64,000 nucleotides of DNA from Callipepla californica brunnescens (Eukaryota > Chordata > Aves > Galliformes > Odontophoridae). Of this stretch, positions 49,007 to 62,164 are shown one piece after another. A model generated the notes under the pieces. That model saw nothing but the letters and a program-made list of their open reading frames with translations. It was not told the origin of the DNA and made no database searches. The position numbers and the translations under genes were made by a program. The stretch is taken from positions 24,215,105 to 24,279,104 of the forward strand of contig JALIRH010000006.1 of assembly GCA_023055505.1 (NCBI GenBank), given 5' to 3'. Positions within the stretch are counted from its first letter, which is position 1. Each line of letters begins with the position of its first letter.

Positions 49007-52000
49007 AGAAAAAAATCTGAAGAAGGAAGGACTGCAGCTATCTACAATTCATTTTAAAAAGTCTTGAAAATCTTGGTCAAGAAGGCATATGGTACAGAGA
49101 GCAGTTTTTAAACTATTTTTAAATACTCTACCTCAGCGTTAATAGATGGAGTCAAGGCAGGAGAGTGCATTAGAGAGGGTAACAGAATCATCAGTACTAT
49201 GTAGATTTGAGGTAGGATGCTTGCTTCAGAAAGCAGGCTGAGAAAGTTCCAGAAACCTAGGCTACTATTCAGGCAGTCAATTCAGGAGGTTAGCACCAGG
49301 CTTGTGTTCTCCCTCACGTGGCCATAGAACTTTTGACCTATCAAAGCAGCCTGACACAGAAGGTACCTTCAGCTTGTAGACATTCTTTAAACCTGAAAAA
49401 TACAAGTTAATGCAACTTTTCTCTCTCTCTTTTTTTTTCAAGTGGACTTCAACCTTTTTTTTAATATATATATTTCAGAAATAAAGTTTTTAATTAAAGC
49501 TACCTTTTATACAATGCATTGCACTTCAGTGCTGTTGCAAATAACACACTAATTTCCCCTGACTCCAAGTAATATCACTTTCTCTTTTTTATCCCTAAAC
49601 ACATCTTGCCTGGGTGAGCATCAATGGGAAATAATAGGTGGGGGCAACAATACTGAGGTAGCTTACTGGAAAGTTATGACAAAATCTGCCTTTTGTTATC
49701 TCTCTTTATTTTTAATATATATACACACTTCTTTACTCTTGCAAACTTCTCCCATCAAAGGTATGGAACAAGCCTTAACAATGAGCATATTCTCACTAAA
49801 GGAATGAAAATGATGCCATCATAGTGAATACAGTACATCAAAAGAAAGGAGAATATACCTCATCCCAGAAGTTACCACTGCTGTGTCCATAGGCTATATG
49901 GAGACACTCTGACCATAATACTGTCTTGCAACTTCATGCACTAGGCATTGTCATTATGTGCTTGTAAGCCCATGTTGTTATTGGGGTAAAACACCTTATA
50001 CTTTTACTCAAGTGAAAATCAAGATTCAAATACTTTTGACTCTACGAAGATATTCTAGATAAGGTCTCTGGCAAAAATTAAATGTTAATTTACTTTCACA
50101 TAGTTTCCCTATAACATACAGGAGAGGAAAGAGGGATGGATTTGATTTCAGTATCTCTATATCTTAATTCTGCATTTATGAACATATTTGTGGGGCCTTT
50201 GTGGGACAAAGACCTTACAGTTCCTTCTACAGGCAGGGAGGATTCAACTGGAAAAAAGTGCAGTCATTTTATAAGTTACAGTTTTTGTCTTCTCCAACAG
50301 AACAGGGAATTAATGAAAGAGTATCAGAAGAGAAAGCTGAAAATTTGACAGAATAAATCCTCTAGCTGAGTTCATGTTCTCAGCCGATCATGTACAGTTG
50401 GGACCTACAGTATATAGTCAGTGGGCTATAAATGCATCTCCTAACATAAATTACATGGATATATGCTGCTGTAAAATTTAAATGTAGTTACTAACCAGAA
50501 TCACTGTGGCTAGATGTTACAGTGCCGCAGAACATGAAGGCCCCGTGCAACTCTTATTCCCACCCCCCGGATATATTCTGTAACTTAAGAACAGGTAAGA
50601 GACAACAGTAAAATGTAGATATGTGGGAAGAAAATGATTTCTGATTTCTCTGGTAATAGATGAATATATCTTTCTGCAGATATTTGAAAAAGGAGTTGAA
50701 AGAAGAGAACAGAGTAAGTTTTTGGATGTTTCCAAAAGAATTTTATTCAAACAAGATCACGATGTGGAAAAACCTAATTAAAAAAAAAAAAAAAACTTTT
50801 TAAGTCTACATTACAAGATAATCATCATGGCTTCATACGATAGGTACTTTTCTTTGTATTGAACAGATTACATAGAATGAGAGCTCTAATCCTGGAATGA
50901 TTTTAGGTACAGATATAAAAACACTTTTTACTAAGTATGGTATGGGCCACAAAGGTCCTCTAACCGTACCTAATTTAACTGGTGATGGGGGAAGGAAGTT
51001 GGTGAACAGTATGTGAGAGAAGAAGAGATTGCAAACTGGAGAACTCTAAATGGATCTTAATAGACAAGAAAACGTAACTACAAGGACTGTGATGGAAATA
51101 CAAAATAAAAAGCATTTTAATTGAAGTGTATGAACAAAGCAAAGGAAACAAACTAGCATGAGTAAAATGAACTGATGGAAAATCAAAAATTTCAAAGGTT
51201 GAGAAGAATGCAGACAATCTATTATTTTATCACTGAAACTAAAGCTTCAGTAGGGATGAGCAGGAGTGAGAAATACCTTCAGGTTAACCTCGTGACATGC
51301 AACAAATAAATTAAGCTAAAAGCCACATACCTCTCAGCATTCAGTATGTTGATGTGAAAATAAAAATGGTTACTTTAACAATTGTTTTCACTTCTCCTTT
51401 ACTGCATAATTAGAGCAATGAGATAAAGTCTTAATGCCACATGCAAAATTCTTTCAAACCTTAGATATTCTATTCCTTACTGTCTAAAAATAAGGTAAGG
51501 GTATTTAGGAATTATTCCTTTGGTCTATAGAAAGTCACTGCTGCTCTTTCTCAGATTGTATGTTGTGGCATTTTTTCCTCCAGAACTATGTTCTATTCTT
51601 ATGTTTAAATATGCTGCTTTATGTTATTAATTAACAATCAAATAACACTGAAATGAATGAGCTTTGAGATTGAGTTTATACCATGGGACAGCATGAGCTT
51701 GAAGATACACAATGACTATTAGATCTGACAAAACAGCAGTCAGTGTACAGATGTTAAGATACTGCAAACTGAAAGCTGTATATAAATGCAAGAGAATTAA
51801 TACTTTGTAAACGATTTGCATACCTCTGATGTATCATATTCTAATCAAGGTTTGCACACATGCCTGCTTTTGTTTTTTTAAGCGATGTTTCTATATAGCA
51901 CCTAGCACAGTAAAGGCTTGACTCACTATGTGTCACTGCTGTTCTAAGCACTAAAGACAAGAAATCCAACAGCAGCAGCTAGCTACTCCAAGGCAAAAAT

Positions 52001-52722
52001 ACTTAGGAGTGGGTTGTGCTATGCTGTACATAGACATGGTTTTGGCCCTAAGGGCAATGATACAAAATTTGATACCAAGTCAATATTCCACTGAACGTAC
52101 AAGCCCTAAGAAGTAGGCTCAAAGCAACTATCTATGTGTACTCAACCTTGTTACATTACACAGCTGAAATGAAGGAGAGTCGTATTAGAGACTAGTAGTG
52201 TGGTGAAACTTTGCAGGTACGATTGTTCAGTAAGCATTATGGGTGGGTGAATGCACAAAATTTCTCAATCTCTTTCTCAATCTTCTTCGCAGATATTTCT
52301 CATGATAATGTTCTGCGCCCTACCACAACACAGCAGGGATAAAATCCTGATTCTGTAATTGCATGGGCAAACCAACAGTGTTGGTAGACTTGGGATCTCA
52401 TTTCTTTACGAATACTTAAACATTATCTCAGACAAGTCTATAATATTTCAAGCATAAGTGCCAAAGCTACAATTTTGAGCCCCACTCTATTTTAAAACTA
52501 TATTAAATGCTCTCAGATGGATACATATGGGGATATCAGAGGTAGAATGACATAGAAATTATCTGAATCATCTGTACCTCCTATACAACTAATTGTTCAA
52601 TATTAGTTATTCTTGCTGTCCTGGGAGAAGTGTTTTAATTTAGAAAAATGAATTAAACAAATAGGGACTGCCTCTGAGTTTATGTACATTACAATCATGT
52701 CACTTCTAATTGAGGAGCATCT
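49007..52722. other. Intergenic DNA
   Basis: AT-rich with short frames only. Nothing recognisable apart from small TA runs (49462-49471 and 49716-49724) and an A-run near 50779-50794. Confidence 0.6.
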
Positions 52723-52723
52723 A

Positions 52724-53243
52724 TGCAGGTCACTTGGAAAATAATGCCTCCAATTTATTTCCACGGAGACTACAACAGATACAAAAACTACAGTAACACT
52801 GTTTCATAGAGCAAATTCTTGGCTACAGAACACTTTTTCAACATAGACATCACCAGTAGCCAATCCACATGGATGAGCTGAGTAGATACTCTTAATTGCC
52901 CAGCATGACACTTGTGCATAGCCATGCAGAATATTTCACTGTCACCACTGCTGAAATGCACCACCTGTGGTCTCACTGAGATCACGTGCGCTTTTGGTCT
53001 CCATAAACATTCAGCAAGTGTTGATGAATGCCAATTATAGTAAATTTTTCTGCAAGGAGGAGTTCAGTTCCACAGCTTTGCATCATACAGACTTCCATGT
53101 CAGATGCAATTTTGTCAGACTACTCTTGTCATCTGTCACATGACGATATTATTAAAGAGAATATTGTTGGGAAGGTTTAATCTTGGCTGCTATACCACCA
53201 ACATAATAAAATAGGAGGCATTACTTTTGGAACAAGATCTGGC
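52724..53243 (-). mobile_element. Internally deleted mariner (Galluhop-like), MITE-like derivative
   Basis: The terminal inverted repeats are recognisable: left tgcaggtcacttggaaaataatgcc, right the inverse of tgccagatcttgttcc...gtaatgcc. On the reverse strand the first about 400 bp align with 26452-26856 of the full copy. The last about 120 bp align with about 27970-28095. The junction removes all the transposase catalytic region. The element of about 520 bp could move only with a transposase supplied by another copy. A 65-codon minus-strand frame inside it is the leftover 5' coding part. Confidence 0.85.
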
Positions 53244-56200
53244 AAAATAATCTCCACTCTCATGAAGTTGTCTCTGCATGCTCTGATAAGGTCTGTTTCA
53301 TTATGATTGTCCACATTTCTTTATAAACCATTAAACACAAAATAAAGGACAATGTAGTTTAGCTGAAAGCCCTCTCTTTTTCTGAGACAGAAATTGCATT
53401 ATATCTTGTTTCTTCAAGACCCCCTTGCACTGTGGTTTCAGATCAAAAGTTGTTTTGGGGTCCTTAAAGCATTATTTTCTTGCACTTGATTGAATTGGCT
53501 TTTATGCAGTGTGCCATTTTACTGTGTTTTGTAGAGGAAATATACAGTAAAAATAGTTGAGAACCGTCATGTATTTATCTCTCTTCACCATATTTGAGAT
53601 TATACAGTAGCACAAATGACTTGCAGAGGAAGAGTTATCTGTGGCAAACTTTGTATTTATTACCTGCTTGAACTCTTACATTTGTAGATAGAAGTCATTC
53701 TAGAAATCCATAAAGAAAGTTTAACATATTTCTGATTTTCTAACTGGTTTGTTTTTTTCCCTTTTTTTTCCTCCCTACCCCCTGCCTCTGCGCATCTGAT
53801 CCCTGATAGTCTGCCCTGCTCTCAGTTACTAGAACTGGTCTGGTCATATTTAAATGCTTGACTAGCTCTCATGATAGTACATATTTCTATGCAGAGACCA
53901 ACAGGGAGTAATTGGCATCTGCCATAAGATTTATTTTTTTTGCCCATGATTCAGCAGGCAAGCCAAGAAAAAACTATAAATCATCTCACACACAGTAATA
54001 TCTCAACTCTTTGGCAGAGAAAACTGATATGTCTGATGAAGTGACAGCATTCTCATCAGAAGAAGAGAACCTCATCTTGCACTGAAGGAACATGACATTT
54101 TCTTAAAGCCCCATTAACCTCATCAGGCATACTTACTTCTCATCCTAAGACAATAAAAATAAAACTGTTGGTTGTTGCAGCAAGGATTTTAACATGATAT
54201 TTCCTGGGCTCGATATTCTAACATTTCTTAGTGATAAATCTACAGCTACCAGAAAAGAGCCAGTAAAACTGTGGACAGCACACACGTTTTAGCTAACTGT
54301 GAAGTCAAAAGCTTTCGTAGATTAGCTATCACACAGTATTAGCTGATAATTCACCATAAAGGTTAAGTGACGCATTGAGGACTGTACAGGGTTATAAATT
54401 ACAGTGAAAAACATATGCCTTTACGATTCAGTGACTATTGTCCTTTGAGTTTCAGTGTTTAAAAGGAAGTATTACTACAAGTATGATGTCTGGTCAGTAA
54501 TTTATTTGGCAGTACTCAGTCCAACAATATTGCTCTATTTTTCACTTTATAATAATTAAATTATAATTGTAGAGTAATGGGGACTCCCTTCTTTATAAGT
54601 AAAATGGAATGGGCAGACAGTTAAACAGACCATTGAAAGAACTATTAAAAAAATATATATCTTTTGACTTTTAACATCTCATTACCCATTTTCTTTCAGG
54701 GAGAAGATAGACCTGTATTGATAATTTGAAACAGGTGAAACTATGAATAATAATAATAAAAATCTCCTTAAAGAAGATTACTTTTAGGAGCCCCACATGC
54801 TCTTGAGTAATAAAAATGCAGCCACATTACTTAAAGACTTAGAATTTCACTATAGTCATAGTATAGCATTATGGTCTGGTAACAATTACATCAGTGTGAA
54901 GTCTGAAACTTCCATATCAGGAGCTTGAACAAATACTAAGAATTTTCAAGTTCTCCAACAGGAATTAAAATTATGTTCGGACTGACAAAATAGGAGTGTC
55001 ACGTCACTTATAATACAATATTAGTTACTAACTACATTAATAAAACATCAATATGAAGTAAAATCTTACACTTCTATTTAACATTCAATAGGAAAATATT
55101 TTTGTATTTAAAAATGGCAAAAGCCTGATTTCTCTCTGAAATCAAAACAGATGAAAATTAGATCAGTTGGGTAAGGGTGTGTTCCTCAGGTGAAACAGAG
55201 GCTACGAATTTTTTTGACCAGTTCTAGTGACTAAGTATGAAGGTCTCAGTTTTCTTGAGAGTGCAGGGCTTGACTTTGTAGCTGTCTATTACTAGGTTCA
55301 CGTAAACTGCTTTGACATATCAATGGCTGAACCATTAACAGATTGATTAAAAAAAAACCCCACATTTAAAAAAATCACTATTCACTGGTGTAAATGAGGT
55401 GAAAATTCCTTTATTTGTACACTGAGCTGGGGTAAAACACACCATAGCCCTTTTTTACTCACCAAGTCCTCCCAAGCCATCTAAAATTTAAAAGTTGCTG
55501 GCGTTTCCTTCACTAATGTGTCTGATGGACAGAATTTAAACATATAGAAGTAAAGTTCAGGTCAAATAGAATAGATCTTCCTGCACTTGCTTACTTACAC
55601 GTACACCATAGGCATAAGATACTATTTTCTAAATCAAAACTGTAGCCTTTAGAATTCTCAAGCAGAAGGAAAGATCTGAAATTCGCTCATTCACAAACAC
55701 ACACAAAAAAATTACATACTACCTATGTTATCTCAAATTTTCGATAACATCTACATCCTCTGCAACAGACAACTCAACAGTTGGGCAGAAAGGACAGGGG
55801 TAATGCTCATTTTGGAAAATCTGATAGTCCCACTAAGAAACATACAAATCACCACTGATCTGTCTGCAGATGCAAGCAGTTTTTTTAGTTTATGTAAATA
55901 GACTGGCAAGCCTGCAGATTGACAAATTGTATTTTCTTATTGACAGGCAGAAAATTAAACATAAATATGTGTTTCTTCAAGGCAGTAAGCAGCATTCACT
56001 CCCCTGTCCAGAAAAGCTACCGTTTTGAACAAATTGACATGTTGCTTCACAGAATGTGATCATGAATGTAAGTTAAGTAAATAAACAAATAACATTTACT
56101 TCAAGTAGGACAACCTGCAGCTAAGTATTTATTTTTAGTCATTATTACCTTTAGACTAAAACAAAAAACAAAAACAAAAAAACAAACCTCCAAATCTTTT

Positions 56201-57827
56201 TTTTTTTTTTTTTTTTTTCCCCTCTCTTCACTCAGACCTGGCAAATTATTTCCAGTGTTTATAAGAAACGGGCAGTTCACTATGCAACTCCTGCTTCACC
56301 ATCAATACAGCTACCACCTTTCTATAAATAAGAAAGCCTGGTGATTATCACTTACTCTTTGTATGAGTCATATTTAAAGAGCGCCCTGAGGTGCTTCTCA
56401 TGTAGTCTCTTTGAATCGTGAATCAGAAAGAAGGGAAGCAGTCTCTGAAATACCATGCAGAGATTCTCCATGCCTACAACATACCTATATATAGCTTCAA
56501 ACTGTAGGGCTGTTTCACAAAATGGAAGCTGACATTCAATGTAGAAACGTCTTTGCTTCAGCTATTGTTAAATTAAGATAAACTGATAATGGGAAAGTTC
56601 TGTCCATACCCCTACTACATGAACACAAATTCAGTAATTATTACTTAGCTACTATGCATGATACACTATAATGCACTATTATTTTCTGAAATAGGAAGTG
56701 ATTGTACTGAAAACTTAAACTATTTTTCTTCTCTCTTTTTTTCCTGAAGGACACTGAAGTCACACTTGAATTTCACTCTATGCCTGCAAAGGCATCAGTA
56801 CCTGCCAGGATTACTACTTAAATATGACTACTCTTTTACTGTTCTCAGCGCCACCTGGCTTAGGCACTACAAATTCAGGACTTACTGAAATACAGAAGCT
56901 AGTTCTACAAAGAACCAAATTTAGCAGTAGCTCTACGCTGCTGTAATGGGCACAGTAATTAAATACAACTCAACTCTTGTCACAAGTCTCCAAGAAGCCA
57001 CCATGGACTTGACGATGCTTCCGCTGCACGCAACTAAAAAAAGCTATCTGACAACCAGCTGTTTTCATTTGTCCCAAACATTGTCTTCTTTCATAGGGCT
57101 CACTGGCCACAGAACAGGTCACAGCTTCACAGAAAAGGTCAAACCTGCTTATTTAAAAATTAACTCAAAATCCACCAACGGAGTGCTAGTGAGGGTATGT
57201 GACTCAATAGGCCTACTATAGCACAAGACCAGGTTTGGCAGAAACCAGCAAATCTTGACAGACCTGGAAAGAGCTTACACAATCAGATAAGCATTCCTGC
57301 ACAACTTCATGTGCTGTGAATTTTCACCTATTAGTTTACATCTCTTTAATGGAGATTTAGCTTGCAGATCTGGCATACGTTTGATTTATTTTCCAGCCAG
57401 GGCTACAGTAAGGCTTTTACTCACCTCAACAGTACCACAAGAAATTTCCTTCCTTATATACATGGAAAACAAAATGCTTTCAGACTTCACAGAGCTAGAG
57501 ACAAGTAGCAATTATCTGACAATAGGTTGACATGTTCTTTACCACTCTTGCATAAAACATGGAGCAGTTCTTCTTGTAACCACCTCAGCTTTCTAAATTC
57601 ATTTATTAATTTTCCTGCCCACTGCTTAGCAGTTTTGCAAAACTTGCTTAATAGCATGGCTAATTTTTTTCAGGTTATAAAAACATTTAGAAAAAAACAA
57701 AGACCTAGAAAATTTGTTACCTTTTTGATCAGATTTCATTTCTTTCTTTGATTCACAATCCTTCTCCCTTTGTTAAAAGGGCTCAATGAGGCTCCACTTG
57801 GGTTTAAGTCCTATCACACTCTCCACA

Positions 57828-57858
<31 letters not shown>

Positions 57859-59137
57859 CACAAAAAGCAAGCACCCAACAATATCCACATCCTTCTCCCT
57901 CAGTAGAAAAAGACTCCAGATTAATGTAATTAATTTTGTTAGCACACCAATTCTCATTAGCCTTGAATAACTTCACCTGGGCCCTCTGGCCCCACGCAGT
58001 TTTTGTGGTTTGCTGTGTACTTATTCTTTTCACATATCAATTTAGCATCTGTTTGTTTCGTTACTTAGCAGAGTTCTTCCCTGCTCTTCTCTGCATTTCT
58101 TGTCTAGAGGCAATTTCCTTTTTTGTTTTGTTTTGTTTTCAGATTTGCAGCCATTTCCGGTAGTCTTTTCCAGACAGGTAGGGGAATACTTTCCTTTAAA
58201 GTAGCTGTTTCCCAGGAGGCCTTGGCCTTCCCATGATCTTAGTCAAAGTTGCAAGCCTCAGTAACAAGTTGGGATAGAAGACAGTAAGCTACAGAATAAT
58301 GCTAGTATCTTAAATCATGAATAAACCAGCTTGTTGCAAATGTCTTAACATCTACAGTCTCAGTATTAAAAGAAAAACAAACAAACAAAAAACCCCCAGC
58401 AAAATAAACAAAAACAACATAAAACAGCAAAACATATGTATTAAGAAAGAATATTTTTTGCTCATTTTCTTACAATATCAAACACAGGTACTCTGACTGT
58501 ATATACTTCTTACACTGATATTTTGAAACGTGATGAACTTGACAACTTTATTTGCAATAGATAATTTTGAATGTTAGGTAATCACTGGTATTACTTACAT
58601 GTTATAAAACAGAGTTGATAAGAATGAGACAGTGTTATAGGACATCTACCTCTGTTTCAGAAACTAATGCTAAATGTCTTTAATCATCAGAGTCCTCTGC
58701 ATATTAGCATGTTACCTGATCTAGCATGTGCATATGCATACACACTCCAGTAAGCACAAATCATAGCATCTAACCCCCCCCAGCTTTAAATAATTGCGAT
58801 GGAATACAGACAAACATCTTGCAAATCCTGGAAGCAGTAGCACTGTATTTGTCTTTGTACCAAATTCTGAGTTTAATAGGATCTCATGTGAATTGAAAGT
58901 GATGCTAATCAATTTCACAACTTAGATTTCTTCCTGAGACGTCATGTTCTTTCCTCAGCACATTTGCCCCCTGCAACGTTCTACTAGGGAGATGAAAAAT
59001 TTGCAAATTCAGTGTCAGACATAATTCCTACAATGTTGTAATTTCCATTCATATTGTAAATGTCATCAATGATGGCCTTAAAGAATACCTCACTGTAAAC
59101 TGCGGAAGGTTTACAGCTACTACTTGTAATATCCACA
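53244..59137. other. Intergenic DNA
   Basis: AT-rich, with T22 at 56197-56218 and an AAAAC tandem run at about 57825-57866. Adjacent short frames on the plus strand (56946-58163) have no recognised domain. A segment at about 55380-55445 weakly resembles ancient amniote repeats. Confidence 0.55.
57825..57866. repeat. (AAAAC)n microsatellite
   Basis: About seven AAAAC units with slight irregularity at both ends. It accounts for the K/T/Q repeats and poly-F/C/V runs in overlapping short frames. Confidence 0.9.
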
Positions 59138-59235
59138 GAATCACAGAACTGTAGGGGTTGGAGGGGATCTCTCAAGACTATCTAGTCCAACCCCTCCTGC
59201 CAAAACAGGCTCCCTAGACCAGGTTGCACAGGTCA
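59138..59235 (-). mobile_element. CR1 LINE 3' tail fragment
   Basis: Begins with cacagaatcacagaactg and ggttggaggggatc, followed by ctagtccaacccctcc and ctagaccaggttgcacagg. This is the last about 100 bp of CR1 in reverse orientation, similar in length and type to the nested tail at 36947-37027. Confidence 0.85.
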
Positions 59236-62056
59236 ATATAAGAACAGTTCATCTATACATATATTCATAGCTTCACTTCAACATATACAGATATGTAATT
59301 TCACAATGCTAGTTCCACACACACTGAATTGGAAGAAAAGGAAAAATAAAAAAATGAAATTATTTTTCATTAAACCAAGCATTTTCCTTTCATAGTATGT
59401 TTTTTGTACTCTAAACTTTTATCTTCATCAATACATTGAACTTGTTCATGGTTTTATATTATCAGAGGCCATTGCAAACAAATAAACAAACACGATTTAC
59501 AGACAGACAGGATGACACTGATATAATGTGTCAATATGTAGTATAATAGCTGCTCCATTATATTTTGCTACCATAAGAATTTGATACAAACTGACAAACA
59601 CATCTGATTTATTTTTTATACATCTAGTCAGAACTGTATGTAATTGTGATTACACGATTACCCATCTATTCCTTTTTATATGAAAAAGCATGTTGTGAAC
59701 AATTTGCTATTCAGACTGGCACTTTTAAAATTGCATACATTATTAAATAATAGCTTATGTATCTTTTTATTTGTTTTCAGAGTTACAATGTTCATGAGAT
59801 AATCATAGAGAACACATTATATATAATCATTAAACACATCTTTGCCACAAAAAGTTAAGAGCATTGGTAGAAAACCTACGTCAAGTTATCTGAAAATATC
59901 ACCTATAACCATAATTTCATAAACCAATGTGCACTTTATGTAATATTATGTCAGCAAGTTTCTTCTTTGTGCAGATATCTTTACTTCTATGGTTATACAT
60001 ATTTGCAGTCAACAAGTGCATCAAATGCTTTTGTGTCTGTACGTTTGCAATGCACAAGAAAAGTAATAGCTCACTAGTATAGTAACTAATTGGACCCATC
60101 ACTGGACCCAAGAATGGGGAATTAGATGACCTTAACTGTAGCAAATAATCCCCTCCCTATATTTCTACCTAATGCTGAACATAACATTAATTGGTATTTA
60201 CCTCCTAATGTTTACGGAATACTGATCATATATTTCAAAATCATTGTTCTTACTGACTATATACTGACTTTTATTTCAGTGTCTATTATATAAATTAGGA
60301 TTCAGTTGAATTCTCACACTTAGGAAGAAATTATATCAACTTTATTTAAGTACATGCACAGTATCGTGCACTACAGAATGGCGAAATACTATTTTTTGAT
60401 CGATGAATGAATCAATAGAAAAATAGATTTAATAAATCATTAACATTTAAAAATCTAGATAAAAATGGGAAATCATGCATTTCAAGCAAGTTTTACTCTG
60501 TTTTTTAAATTTTTTTTGATGAAAATTCTGAGAACTTAAGCATGCAGTGATGAGAAACAGCTCACTCTGAACAAAGAACAATATTAAGACTTCACAAAAG
60601 TTTTGACTGAGACTGTTTATATGCAAGACTGAAAAAAGTTGCCATTCTTGGACTTCCATTCAACATTAGACAGTGCTGTGCAAACCTCAGACAAATCCCT
60701 GTATTATGATTTCTAAGATGTTAGGAAGTCACTCTGACGGCTAAGTAAAAATCTGAAAAATCGTTTCCCCCAAATTTATGATAAGAGAGGTTTTATTCCA
60801 GGCAATAGACTATGAAAGGGAAATAGATAACTGTTTATCTTTTCCTTAATATATTAATTCAGAAGATGAGTAAACTATGGATAGCATAGATGTATAAATA
60901 ATAATTAAAATAAAATTAGACATATTTAATTTTCCAATATTTAAACCATGTATGTTTCAATATTTAGCATAAGTGTCTATCTCCTTATGAAATAAATGAA
61001 AATCGAGTATTTGTTTGTAATTTAATGTTTATTTCCTAACCTGACATTTTTCTGGACATTGCCAGAATAATCAAAACAATTCTAAATTTTCAGAGGTGAA
61101 TCAGTTCCAGTGATCTTGATTATATTACGCATTAACCCATTTCTCTGAAGTATCCTTCACTAAATCTTTGGTGGGAAATGCAGTTTATTAGGGATGAGCT
61201 TGGTTATTTGTGTGCATGCACACTATACTATTGGGCAACAATGTAAAATGATTTAAAGTTTGGCATGTTACAGAGATATGCTTTTCATTAAAATGATTTT
61301 AGTATTCCATCAAAGAACACGGATGGCTACTTCTGCAAATACTATTATCTTCAATCTTAGAATGATCTCCTTAACCAGATATTTTTTGCTCAAACTTCCA
61401 TTGACTTCAAGTCTTGCAAAATCCTAGACATGAATGATCACAATCATTTGAATATCACACACATTGAATTTGAAGTTTTCAGCAGGTACAGTTACATACA
61501 TAGGAGTTTTCAGAATAAGATTGTAATATTTAGCTGAATAAAAATATTCTTAGGGTAGAAACAGATGATAAAATAAAAGTTAACAAGACCTGAACTCTGA
61601 ACCAGGTCTCATTGGTTATTGATGAGAACATATTTGATTCAAGTGACACTACTGAACTTATTGCATATGATCAATGTAATTGAAAAAAAAACAAACAACC
61701 ACACACACAAGAAAAGAGAGAAAATCAAATTACCCATGGCATTCTCTTCCTATATTCCATGGCAGAATTATCCCATAGATTAGTAAGTGGTACTACATGC
61801 AACAACAACAACAAAAAGAAATGCTGATCATTTTATGTAAACATCTGCTTTCTTCATGCAAAATGCCTACAGACCTGTTACAATAACTTTTTTTTCTAGT
61901 AGCATAGTTTTACATTAGCTCAGTTATGGAAACTGTTAAATGAAAATCCATGAATTTGCAAATAGAAGATATTCTAAAATTCTTGAAAGATTTCCAGCAT
62001 AAATATTCCAAAGCCCAACAAAGCTAATTGATTTCTAAAAACTAAACTACATAGAT
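59236..62056 (-). other. DGKB: Region downstream of the DGKB stop codon (3' UTR and intergenic)
   Basis: The 3' UTR of DGKB starts at 62056 and runs leftwards for an unknown distance. Minus-strand AATAAA hexamers occur at 61189-61184 and 61033-61028, and one overlaps the stop codon itself (62061-62056). None can be chosen from sequence alone. The DNA is AT-rich with no other coding signal. Confidence 0.5.
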
Positions 62057-62164
62057 TTATTCCTTGCTGTGGTTCCTTGTTCTTTTGATGATAGAAGAGA
62101 AAAGACCAGTTTTTGGAGGAGGACCCATCAGCATAGGGGCTTGGTTCTTGTGGGTAATTTTTAT
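62057..62164 (-). CDS. DGKB: DGKB last coding exon (C-terminus of diacylglycerol kinase beta)
   Basis: The acceptor is a long pyrimidine tract ending ccctcag| with the exon starting at 62164, in phase 0. The exon encodes 35 residues and TAA (62059-62057). It begins [20 protein letters not shown] and ends in a basic tail (K-R-T-R-N-H-S-K-E). The I-T-H-K-N-Q-x-P-M-L-M-G-P-P motif is the conserved C-terminus of type I DAG kinases (alpha, beta, gamma), and the P-P-P-K-T-G-L-F and R-T-R-N pieces fit beta. DGKB phosphorylates diacylglycerol to phosphatidic acid at neuronal membranes. The rest of the gene lies right of 64000. A longer open frame on the same strand (61974-62189) is out of frame and is a shadow. 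Confidence 0.92.
   Translation of the reverse strand: MKITHKNQAPMLMGPPPKTGLFSSIIKRTRNHSKE

Noticed and set aside
48855..49067. 70-codon frame over repeat copy B
   Set aside because: The frame is not preserved in copy A and continues into flanking unique DNA.
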